Position numbers and translations under genes: made by a program. The notes under the pieces were generated by a model. The model searched no databases. It worked only from the letters and a program-made list of their open reading frames with translations, and was not told the DNA's origin. From Photobacterium arenosum (GTDB lineage: Bacteria; Pseudomonadota; Gammaproteobacteria; Enterobacterales; Vibrionaceae), in contig NZ_JACYTP010000011.1 in the NCBI RefSeq assembly GCF_014841115.1, forward strand, positions 113,828-177,827: a stretch of 64,000 nucleotides of DNA. The letters run 5' to 3'. Positions 1 to 8,500 of this stretch are shown piece after piece; positions within the stretch are counted from its first letter, which is position 1, and each line of letters begins with the position of its first letter.

Positions 1-130
1 TTATCTCGATTGTTTCAATGAGTTGAAAATGCCCGAGGTCTGCTTCATCGGGAGAGAGCAGTTCTGGATTGGCGAAAGCGGTGGTGGAGGCGGTTAGGAT
101 TATGGCACTGAATACAATGCGCTTGAACAT
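1..130 (-). CDS. Exported protein, N-terminal part only (cut by window edge)
   Basis: An ATG on the minus strand at 130 opens a frame with no stop before base 1, giving about 43 residues. It begins MFKRIVFSAIILTASTTAFA followed by NPELLSPDEADLG. That is a textbook Sec signal peptide: basic N-terminus, hydrophobic core, and an AFA cleavage site before Asn. The mature part seen is too short to name a family. The gene lies head-to-tail downstream of cheV, separated by about 117 nt, so it is probably its own unit. The product should be periplasmic or secreted. Confidence 0.5.
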   Translation of the reverse strand, partial: MFKRIVFSAIILTASTTAFANPELLSPDEADLGHFQLIETIEI

Positions 131-247
131 GGTGTTGATCCGTTACTGATAGCTGGAGAAAACTGATTGCGGCAACTGTGCCATAGCTGCCGCAGTGAAT
201 GTCAGTTTTTTGTTAGTTCGGACTAAACGATGTAATTTTTTTGAACT

Positions 248-1153
248 TCAGCCAACATTGCTTTCCTGGTGCTGGTGAGCACCGCGAAGCATGGCATGGA
301 TTAACTCATTGGCTTCAAATTTAGTCAGCGCTTCATGGGCGCCGACCTGATGCGCCTGAGAGACACTTATCTCACTGGACAGTGAGGTATGAAGAATGAT
401 GTAAGTCCCAGTAAGCTTTGAATTATTTTGTACTTCAAAGGCTAATTCGTAGCCATCTAAGCCAGGCATTTCAATGTCGCTGACCAGAATGTCAAATGGC
501 TGGCCTGCATCGGCAGCCTGATTCAGCATTCTCAGTGCATCTGTCCCAGTGGTTGCGATGTGATAGGGGATGCTGACGCTGTCCATTGCCTGACAGAGCT
601 GACGTCGTGCAACAGCCGAATCATCCACCAGAAGGATTTTCAGTGGTCTTAGCGTTTCTCGCTGAACATCCGTCAATACCGGGTGCAGGCTTTCAGGTGA
701 GTCAGGAAAGACTTTAGAAAGTAACAATTCAATATCAAGCAGCTGAACGAGCTGATTCTCTATATTGGTGACGCCGGTGACAAAGATGTTTCTGCCAAGG
801 GATGGCGGAGGTGCATCGATATTATGCCAGTTACATTCAGTGATTTTATCTATGCCACGTACCAGAAAACCCACCAGCTTGCGTCGGCAATCAGTAATAA
901 TGATGTAGCATTTCTTCAGTTCTTCCTGAGTCAGCGCCGGGTAGCCGATAGCTTTAGCCATGTCGATGACAGGCAGCGTATCGCCGCGCAGGCTGGCTGC
1001 GCCTAACACTGTAGGGTGGGACTGCGGAATGGCTGTCAATGGCGTAAAGGGCACGATTTCTTTTACTTTCAATGTGCCAATTGCAAATAGTTGCCGGGAA
1101 TTCAGCCTGAACAGCAGCATCCCCTGAGATTGATTCGTTGCGGTTTTGAGCAT
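248..1153 (-). CDS. cheV: Chemotaxis coupling protein CheV (CheW domain plus receiver)
   Basis: A 301-residue cytoplasmic protein that couples chemoreceptors to CheA and can itself be phosphorylated. Residues about 10-150 form a CheW-like domain (VLGAASLRGDTLPVIDM, then VTGVTNIENQLVQLLDIE). Residues about 171-295 form a response-regulator receiver with the acidic pair in LLVDDSA, the phospho-acceptor Asp226 in SDIEMPG, a Thr/Ser switch position in LHTSLSS and Lys278 in ALTKFE. Length and domain order match CheV. The ATG at 1153 has GGGAAG upstream on its own strand. It appears monocistronic and no other chemotaxis gene is in the window. In the family the receiver is thought to act in adaptation. 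Confidence 0.93.
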   Translation of the reverse strand: MLKTATNQSQGMLLFRLNSRQLFAIGTLKVKEIVPFTPLTAIPQSHPTVLGAASLRGDTLPVIDMAKAIGYPALTQEELKKCYIIITDCRRKLVGFLVRGIDKITECNWHNIDAPPPSLGRNIFVTGVTNIENQLVQLLDIELLLSKVFPDSPESLHPVLTDVQRETLRPLKILLVDDSAVARRQLCQAMDSVSIPYHIATTGTDALRMLNQAADAGQPFDILVSDIEMPGLDGYELAFEVQNNSKLTGTYIILHTSLSSEISVSQAHQVGAHEALTKFEANELIHAMLRGAHQHQESNVG

Positions 1154-1457
1154 TGCAGCTTCCCTTAATCCACTCGCCGGATTGCCTCATGTCTGTACAG
1201 AGGAAGACAAGAAATGTATTCCGATTATAGTAGCCTGAGCGTCAGGCAAAAGGAATTCATCATATTGATTTTATTCTTAGTACTGGAAGTTAGAGGCCGA
1301 TCCAGCTTTTACCTGCTGGCTGTGCAGCTGAGTACGTCTGGCTTGAACGCCACGTAATGCTTCTATTGAAGCTATAGTTAAAGTCACAAAGAGGGTTTCA
1401 GGGAAAGATACACATCAGGGACGGGTTATCAAGTAGGTTACAGAGATAGGTACGGTT
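1154..1457. other. Intergenic region between cheV and the small gene at 1458
   Basis: About 300 bases hold the divergent upstream regions of cheV (minus) and the 58-codon gene (plus). I see no stable long hairpin, repeat, RNA gene or convincing open frame. Promoter elements were not assigned because none stood out above background. Confidence 0.4.
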
Positions 1458-1634
1458 ATGGAATTACGTAATAGATCTGGTGATATCGCTCATCTGGCGG
1501 ATAACCTGACATTGAAAGAAATTGTCGATATGGGGTTCTCTATCGACCTTTGTGATGAAAACTATGATCCTAACGAGCACTGGACAATTAAGCGTTCTCG
1601 CCAGAGAAAAGAAAGCGAGTATCCTTCCAGCTAA
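1458..1634 (+). CDS. Small 58-residue hypothetical protein
   Basis: ATG at 1458 to TAA at 1632-1634 encodes an acidic then basic small protein starting MELRNRSGDIAHLADNLTL and ending KRSRQRKESEYPSS. I do not recognise the family. Support for a real gene is threefold: an AGATAGG ribosome-site-like stretch 7 nt before the ATG; a codon pattern resembling the neighbouring housekeeping genes rather than the AT-rich cluster that follows; and a near-perfect hairpin placed 7 nt after the stop (1641-1669). No signal peptide or membrane segment is visible, so it is likely cytosolic. It is short enough to be missed by ORF-length filters. Confidence 0.55.
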   Translation: MELRNRSGDIAHLADNLTLKEIVDMGFSIDLCDENYDPNEHWTIKRSRQRKESEYPSS

Positions 1635-1640
1635 TGGACT

Positions 1641-1669
1641 GTCAGCCAGAGCGGTGAGCTCTGGCTGAC
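1641..1669 (+). terminator. Strong 12-bp hairpin, probable terminator
   Basis: A perfect 12-bp stem (GTCAGCCAGAGC / GCTCTGGCTGAC) with a GGTGA loop sits 7 nt after the stop of the 58-codon gene. It is followed by the T-biased tail ATGTTATTTGATTTT. It also lies downstream of the convergent hydroxylase gene on the other strand, so it could insulate both, although the T-rich tail favours plus-strand termination. Confidence 0.7.
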
Positions 1670-1719
1670 ATGTTATTTGATTTTACTAAAGATAGGTGAA
1701 GAGGTTTTGAGCTAGCTGT

Positions 1720-2706
1720 TTAGGAAAGAAAATCGTTTTTTTTGACCATGTTGGCCATGATGACGGATATTTTTCTGTCACCTTCGAATGGATCTCTTCC
1801 ATGCGCCGTGAGCATATTGTCAAGCATCAAAATATCATTCCTACGCCACTTGAATCTCACTGCGTATTTGTCAAAAGCTTGCTTAACTAAGTTCATATCG
1901 GAATCACAGATAACAGAACCATCACCGTAAAAAACATTTCTTGGCATCATGTCTGATCCAAACATTTCTTCCATACTGTCGCGTGTTTTGGTATCTAGGA
2001 AGGATACATGATGTAACTGCACTTGGTTGAAAAAGACATTTTCCTGTGTGATGGGGTGAGTGATAGTACCAGGGGAAATTGTACTGATTTGTAACTCCCC
2101 GTTATCCAGCCACTTAAAATTGTATCCCTGCTCTATGCATCTTTTTGAGGCTTCGTCTTTATCTGATGTCATGAAAAAGCTTTGCCAGCTTACATCGAGG
2201 TAGTCTTTAAAAGTACGAACATATGCTAATTTTTTTATCGTGAACTTATCAACGAGTTTTGCTGGTAGTTCGTTGAGAACTTTTCGGCAGTCTACGATAG
2301 GTGTGGCTCCACCTTTTTCTGCGACTTTTAAGCAATGGAAAAATTGATACTGAGGCCAAGACGGCATATGAGCACTTTCATTGTGAAACAGTATGGGTTT
2401 GTGGTTTGGATAAGGTGTGGACTTATAGACGCCGGATGAATTTGACTCTTTAGGTAAGTCAGTATAATCGCTATACGGTTTGAAATTCAGAAGCCTAACA
2501 AAATCTTCAAATAAATCAGGTGAGGAAATAGGAAAGTTTCTGAAAATAAGAGCTGGGAAGTGATGCAAATCGGATAACACCTCTTCTCTATTGGCTTCAA
2601 CCCAAAGCTTTATAATAGTGTTGGCCTGATCATTATCTTTGTTGTGACTATTATAACTATAGCCTTTTATACCACTTTCATTATCTATAAAGGAATTGAT
2701 GCTCAT
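1720..2706 (-). CDS. SyrP/TauD-family Fe(II)/2-oxoglutarate hydroxylase of the NRPS cluster
   Basis: A 328-residue non-haem iron oxygenase of the TauD/TfdA superfamily, closest in motif pattern to SyrP-type enzymes that beta-hydroxylate an amino acid held on an NRPS carrier domain. Visible ligands are His108-x-Glu110 in LFHNES, distal His302 in LTAHGRD and the 2-oxoglutarate-binding Arg311 in GDRK. SyrP-like hallmarks include STPYP, FHNES...WP and GGATPIVDCRKV. The ATG at 2706 has AGAGG 9 nt upstream. It is divergent from the methyltransferase, across an AT-rich region, and shares the low GC of the first cluster genes. The likely target is the Asn-type module 4 of NRPS1, which carries an extra condensation-like domain; this is inference. 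A beta-hydroxylase of a free amino acid is the alternative. Confidence 0.82.
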   Translation of the reverse strand: MSINSFIDNESGIKGYSYNSHNKDNDQANTIIKLWVEANREEVLSDLHHFPALIFRNFPISSPDLFEDFVRLLNFKPYSDYTDLPKESNSSGVYKSTPYPNHKPILFHNESAHMPSWPQYQFFHCLKVAEKGGATPIVDCRKVLNELPAKLVDKFTIKKLAYVRTFKDYLDVSWQSFFMTSDKDEASKRCIEQGYNFKWLDNGELQISTISPGTITHPITQENVFFNQVQLHHVSFLDTKTRDSMEEMFGSDMMPRNVFYGDGSVICDSDMNLVKQAFDKYAVRFKWRRNDILMLDNMLTAHGRDPFEGDRKISVIMANMVKKNDFLS

Positions 2707-3347
2707 GTACTAAGCCTCTGTGAAATGAAACGAATGCCGTGATTTGTAAGTTAATATATCTCACATTAAATTTTTCTTAAAGAATTAAGTTGATTAAGTT
2801 TGCTTTGTTTCCGCTTTCTTTATCTGTTGATTGTCAAAGTTATTTGTTGAAAATTAGGCTTTAGTAACAAAAATGGTAAATAAACTTTTATTTCAAAATG
2901 CGTTTATTTGTTGGTTGTTTTATCTGGGTTTTTTATCTTTTGTGTTATTTACTATTTATTTTTCAAATAATTTGAAGTTTTATTTTGAACTCCATGATTG
3001 ATTTCGTTGTGGGTTGATAGTCTTTTTTTATACTTGTCTTATGATCTTTTATTTTGCTTTTTTGGTTTAAGTGTTTATTTCGGTCTTAAATTTCACTATT
3101 TAATGGTGTATTTATCTTTATTTGTTGTCTTTGTTTTTCCTGATGTTAGTAACAGATTTCATTATTTATACTCCACTGCATTATCGATTCTGGTTATGAT
3201 GATTTTGTAAGCTTTGTTTACGCTACTAAGAATCTTTTATCGTTGATATGTATAACTTCAACCTTGTGTCTGGGTGATTTTGTTAAATGAACAACATTTT
3301 ATACTGAAAACACTAAAATTTTGGTGAGTGATACTTCGGAGGCGCGG
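2707..3347. promoter_or_regulatory. AT-rich divergent regulatory region of the NRPS cluster
   Basis: About 640 bases, very T-rich on the plus strand, separate the hydroxylase (minus) from the methyltransferase (plus). It should hold both promoters. No Fur-type palindrome, obvious operator repeat or RNA gene was found. A TTG-initiated 70-residue frame at 2998-3210 has no ribosome site and a composition expected from T-rich DNA, so it is not called. The region is far more AT-rich than the cheV side, marking the cluster edge. Confidence 0.5.
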
Positions 3348-4343
3348 ATGGATGCAGCAGACAGTTTCAATGGCTACTTAACAACAAACCTAGCATTTTT
3401 ATTAACAGAGGTTGATTTCTGGCAGGTCTTTGATGACGAGCTTCGATTTGCCAGTAGTCAAGTAGTACTGGACCATTTAGAACGTTATCAACATTTGCTT
3501 CCATTCACAGTTAATGAACTGCTGTCATTTACGGTGAAACTTGGCATCGTCGAAAAGTCGCAGAATACTAAGTTTATGCTCACCGACCTTGGACGTAGCT
3601 GGGCAACCTATTCTGCTTTTAGTACATGGTTGGTTGGCGGCTATGGAGACTACATCCGAAGAAGTATTTTGGATGGTACTCAATCGGCTGCACGAGAAGC
3701 GATTAATGGACATTATGTTGCGGTAGGCTCGCAAATGGCAAATTCGGCTTTTATGTTGGATGCGTATATCAATGTGCTTAAGGAGTATCAGCCCCGTTAT
3801 ATTGTTGATTTAGGTTGTGGTGTTGGGAAACGCTTGATTCATGCAGTTGAAGAAGTTAGTACTTGTCGTGCAATTGGTGTAGATATTAATGCTGAAGCAA
3901 TAAAGGCTGCTGCGGAACTGGTTGCACAGCATGGTGTTAGTGCGCAGATAAAACTCATACAGGGAGATGCATTAGCGGTCGCTGATGAAGTGAGAGGTGC
4001 TATTGGCAATGATCTTGATGTTGTAATGTCTTTCATGTCTATGCACGATCTTTTTAATATCTATGGTCCTGAGGAAGCTGCCAGAAAAGTGGTCAAAGAG
4101 TTTGGCCAGCCAAAATACATCTGGGTTGCAGATACGGTTAAAGCAAAAAATGATGATATACAAGTAAAAGAAATCTTCTCAAATGGATTTGAGATGGTGC
4201 ATGCAATGCAACAGATAAACATTTTTCCGGAAGAAACATATATTCATGCTTTTAATTTTGCTGGTGCTGAATTAATAGATAAACAGTATCTCAATGTCCC
4301 TAATACATATCTAATGATATTTAAGGTACTAGAGAGCAAATAA
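3348..4343 (+). CDS. SAM-dependent C-methyltransferase, MppJ/MrsA-like (2-oxo acid beta-methylation)
   Basis: A 331-residue protein from ATG 3348, chosen because GGAGG ends 5 nt before it. The frame also opens upstream with TTG 3321/GTG 3324, but without a ribosome site. The N-terminal third is a helical, winged-helix-like domain; the rest is a class I methyltransferase with IVDLGCGVGKRLI binding SAM and an acidic residue in GVDIN. Two histidines, in SMHDLF (residue 233 from this ATG) and MVHAM (residue 285), are 52 apart. From memory, the iron-binding histidines of the phenylpyruvate C-methyltransferase MppJ (243 and 295) have the same spacing. With the adjacent aminotransferase this suggests a 2-oxo acid is methylated at the beta carbon to give a beta-methyl amino acid monomer, as in 3-methylarginine or beta-methyl-Phe pathways. 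The substrate is not known. An O-methyltransferase is less likely. Confidence 0.72.
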   Translation: MDAADSFNGYLTTNLAFLLTEVDFWQVFDDELRFASSQVVLDHLERYQHLLPFTVNELLSFTVKLGIVEKSQNTKFMLTDLGRSWATYSAFSTWLVGGYGDYIRRSILDGTQSAAREAINGHYVAVGSQMANSAFMLDAYINVLKEYQPRYIVDLGCGVGKRLIHAVEEVSTCRAIGVDINAEAIKAAAELVAQHGVSAQIKLIQGDALAVADEVRGAIGNDLDVVMSFMSMHDLFNIYGPEEAARKVVKEFGQPKYIWVADTVKAKNDDIQVKEIFSNGFEMVHAMQQINIFPEETYIHAFNFAGAELIDKQYLNVPNTYLMIFKVLESK

Positions 4344-4346
4344 TTT

Positions 4347-5396
4347 ATGACTATTATACGAAATTACAATGAGAATAGTGATGATGTTTTACATCGTTTG
4401 CACATGAGCGAAGTTGGAAGCTACCCAACAAAAGACATTGAAAACACGCTATTAAATGCTATTGAAAAGACAGGGTTATACCCTGATCCTACTTCCCGGG
4501 AGCTTGTAGAGGTTATTGCGAATTACCATGGATTGCAGTCTGATAATATATTTGTAGGTAATGGTCTTGATGAAGTGATTTTTTTGCTTTGCTGCGCTTA
4601 TTTAAAACATGGTAAAAAGGCTATGTTCAGCGATGCAACGTACCCAGGCTATGCTATGTCTACCAATATTCATGGTGGGGTGGGAATATCTGTTCCTTTG
4701 AGAGATTTTCATATCTGTGTCACAGAATATAGATCCACTCTACAATTGAACCCAGACGTAACACTTGCGTTTATTTGCAACCCTCATAATCCATGTGGAA
4801 CTGTTCTTGATAGAAGTGCTATTCTCGAGCTTGTTCGTTATTTTAATAAATTTGGTGTAATCGTTGTTGTTGATGAGGCTTATATTGATTTTATTGGTAG
4901 TGAAATTTATAGCGTTATAAATGACATCAATGAACATCCTAATTTAATCGTTCTCCGAAGCTTATCAAAAACACATGCTTTATCTGGGTTAAGGTTAGGT
5001 TATGCAGTATCAAAAAAAGAAAACCTTTCGGTAATTTTTAATGTCGCAAAAGCGTTACCCTTTAGGGTTAATGCAATAGCACAAAAAGTAGGTGTTATTG
5101 CATTGAAAGACAAAGTGAGGCATCAAACTATTATTGATAATTCGAAGGGATATACATCAGAGGTAATGAGTGTTTTTCGAAGTCTTGATATAGATTTTAT
5201 TCCTTCTGAGACAAATTTTGTACTTTTTAACCACCGATCTGTATGTGATGAATTTATAGATAAGTTACAGGCTATGGGTGTTCATGTAAGAGATTGTGAT
5301 TTGTTTGGTTTGCCTGGGTGGGCGAGAGTATCTTTTATATCACAAAGTGATGTTGATGTATTTTGTCAGGCTTTGAGGAAATATCACGGTTACTGA
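4347..5396 (+). CDS. PLP aminotransferase, HisC-like, partner of the C-methyltransferase
   Basis: A 349-residue fold-type I aminotransferase of the histidinol-phosphate aminotransferase group. Visible PLP features are GNGLDEV near residue 71, the NPHNPCG loop at about 145-151, Asp176 in VVDEAY and Schiff-base Lys208 in SLSKTHALSGLRLGYA. It starts 3 nt after the methyltransferase stop, so the two are probably translationally coupled. In this context it most likely interconverts an amino acid and its 2-oxo acid before and after beta-methylation, rather than making histidine; no his genes are nearby. Coding is AT-rich like its neighbours. About 114 nt separate it from NRPS1, on the same strand and probably in the same operon. 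Confidence 0.8.
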   Translation: MTIIRNYNENSDDVLHRLHMSEVGSYPTKDIENTLLNAIEKTGLYPDPTSRELVEVIANYHGLQSDNIFVGNGLDEVIFLLCCAYLKHGKKAMFSDATYPGYAMSTNIHGGVGISVPLRDFHICVTEYRSTLQLNPDVTLAFICNPHNPCGTVLDRSAILELVRYFNKFGVIVVVDEAYIDFIGSEIYSVINDINEHPNLIVLRSLSKTHALSGLRLGYAVSKKENLSVIFNVAKALPFRVNAIAQKVGVIALKDKVRHQTIIDNSKGYTSEVMSVFRSLDIDFIPSETNFVLFNHRSVCDEFIDKLQAMGVHVRDCDLFGLPGWARVSFISQSDVDVFCQALRKYHGY

Positions 5397-5480
5397 TTTT
5401 CTGTGAACCATTGAATGCGATTATAGTCAGGCGTGTATAGCATAGCCTAATAGGTTGTTAGTTGGCTTGATGCTGCATCG

Positions 5481-5502
5481 CCTCAAGAATGATGTTTTGA
5501 GG
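5481..5502 (+). promoter_or_regulatory. Small hairpin covering the NRPS1 ribosome-binding site
   Basis: CCTCAA at 5481-5486 is complementary to TTGAGG at 5497-5502. The latter contains the GAGG ribosome site of NRPS1 (ATG 5511). A 6-bp stem with a 10-nt loop could partly hide the site. The stem is short, so a regulatory role is only a possibility. Confidence 0.35.
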
Positions 5503-5510
5503 AAATTAAG

Positions 5511-8500
5511 ATGTATAATAATTTAAGCAATGAGTACGTATTAAGTGATAATAATACTGATTCATACGTATTGCCAACTGATATAACACCATTTTTTTCT
5601 GAGGGGAAGGATGATGAAATATACTCTGGAAAAAGCGAACTGTCCATAGAGTTATCTGGAGATAAACTCAGTGATATTTTATCAATTTGTGGCGGGGACA
5701 TAAAAAAAGTTAATACTTTTCTAAAAGTGATCTGGCATAAAATATTGCATGTATACTCGCAGGATAACTGCACCGTTACCCTGAATTATGAAAAAAATGA
5801 TGACTCTAAAGATAATTTTACATGGTGTAGTTATGACTGGGGTGAAAATGAATCATTGCTCACTGTTTCATTGACTGAGAACGTAACTCACTCTAGAGTT
5901 ATGAGCCAGAATGATATTTTTGGTGATGAATACTGTAAAAATAAAGTCAAACCCTTTTTTGTTATTAGAAATATTTTCGGTAAGTCAGAAAAACCTGATT
6001 TTACTGTGTGTCAACCTATTATGGTAGATATAAAAATAGATAATAATAATATTGAGATAACAATGTGTTTTGATAAACGGTATATCTCGCTAATCACAGC
6101 AACAAAATTGATTGAACTTTATGAAAGTATTTTAAATCAGATTATTCAATCCCCAGAGAAAAAGCATGCAGAACTTGTATGTTTATCGGAAAAAGATTGT
6201 AGCCAACAGTTATTAGACTGGGGCACAGTGAGTCAGGATTTTCCTTTGAATGTCACTGCCCATAAAATTTTCGAAATGAAAGTGGAAGAAAATCCTGAAA
6301 AAATAGCTCTCGTTTTTCAAGAAACATCTGTTACTTATAGAGAGCTAAATGAACGAGCTAATATTCTTGCTCATAGAATACAGAACAACTATTTGGCGCG
6401 ATTTGGTAAAAGTGTATCGGAAGATACATTAATTGGTTTGTACTTTGACCGCAGTATCGAAATGGTTATTTCAATATTGGCAGTATTGAAGGCTGGAGGT
6501 GCTTATTTACCTCTTTCAACTGATCACCCTAAAGCTTATTTAGAGCAAATAATTTCTGATGTAAATCTTGATTTAATTATTGCACATGAATTTTTTTCGG
6601 AAGACCTTAATTCTATTTTAAATAATTTTGATAATCATGTTGAAGTTATTAATCCGATTTTGTATGGTTGTGAAAATTCAGATTTCATTAATAACCCTGT
6701 TTCTTCATCGCATTGTAATAGTCTCGCTTATGTTATTTTTACATCAGGTACCACGGGTAAACCTAAAGGGGTAATGGTTGAGCATAAAAATTTAGTTAAT
6801 CTTATTTGTGGCCAGATAAATACTTATAATCTGACAGATAATGAAACTGTAATGTGGTGGCCTCCATATCACTTTGATGGTTCTGTTGATGTTCTCTTTA
6901 TGACACTTCTTCATGGGGCTAGACTGATAATTCCCAGTACTGAGAGTATCCATTCTATTGAGCAGATGAGAACGCTTGTTAAACGTTATCAGGTGACTCA
7001 TTTTGCTGCCACTCCTACGTATTTATCTGCATTAGGACGGGGCGATTTTGATGCTAGTCTGAAATGGGTTATAAGCGCGGGTGAGCAATGTTCGCAGGCA
7101 ATAAAAGATAGCTGGAAGGAAAGGTTAGTTAATGTTTATGGGCCTACAGAAACAACTGCTGTTTCTGTAAGGAGTACAGATATTGGCTCATCTGCTGAGG
7201 TTAACCGGATTGGTAGACCAGTGGCGAATGCAAAACTGTATGTACTTAATGATAATTTGCAGTTACTGCCGCAAGGTGCAATTGGAGAGTTGTATATAGG
7301 TGGCGCTGGTGTATCACGAGGGTATTGGAATCAACCTACGTTAACTGCAGATCGTTTTTTAAACGATCCATTTGCTACGGATGAAGAAATTGCGAAGGGA
7401 TATAACCGAATGTACCGTACAGGAGATATGGTACGTTGGTTATTTGATGGTAATCTAGAATATGTTTCCCGTAAAGATTTACAGGTAAAGATACGAGGTT
7501 ATCGTATCGAGTTGAGTGAAATTGAAAGTGCACTTTTGACTTATGAAGGCGTAAAGCAAGCTGCAGTGATTACTCAGGGTCAGGGTGAGATGAAATACCT
7601 TTCAGCCTATTTAATAGGTGACGATAACACTAAGTTAAATATAAGTGAAATACGCAATAGCTTATCGGAAATACTACCTGAATATATGTTACCATCTGCT
7701 TTTTTACAGCTAGATAGTTTGCCTGTGACTTTGAACGGCAAGTTGGACTGGAGAGCATTGCCTGTTCCTGTTTCAAATGAAAACCATGACATCACCCCGC
7801 CAAGAAATGAAAAAGAAAAAATATTATGTGAGTCACTGCAACACTTTCTGGGATATAACAAGGTTGGTATTCATGCAAACTTTTTTGAAATGGGTGGAAA
7901 CTCAATTATCGCGATTCGTGCTGCAGCAGATTGGCAAGAAAAATTGGGTATAAAAGTTGATGTGGCAACTATAATATCTCAACAGTCTGTTGCCGTTATT
8001 GCTGAAAATTTGGGCAGTGAACTATCAGCCAGTATTGTTGCTCAAAATCTATCTTCGTGCCCTCTGTCATCATCGCAAAAAGGGCTGTATTTTTTTGAGC
8101 AACTTGAAAATGGGGCGAAGGCGTATCATGTTCCGCAGTTAATAAAATTGAATAAAAGCGTTGATCTCCTGTTACTTCAGGATTGTATTTCAATACTAGT
8201 AGAACGGCATGCTATTTTGAGGACATGTTTTGGCACAGTTGACAATGAGGAGGTACAGTATTTAACGGATCAGTGGCCAAGCTTGAATTATACGAATACT
8301 CTCACGCAGAAATCGTTCTGGGAACAGGTTAAGAAGGATATTGATGCCCCTTTTAAATTAGCAAGTGAGCCAGGGTTCAGGCTATGTGGGTATGATGTAG
8401 AAGGTCAACGTTACTTACTCTTCACCTGGCATCATATTGCCTGTGATGGCTGGTCTACAGAGGTTTTCTTTAATGAACTGAGTCACATCTATAAGTCTTT

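Noticed and set aside
2998..3210. 70-residue hydrophobic frame in the hydroxylase/methyltransferase gap
   Set aside because: TTG start, no ribosome site, and hydrophobic content is what T-rich DNA gives in that frame.
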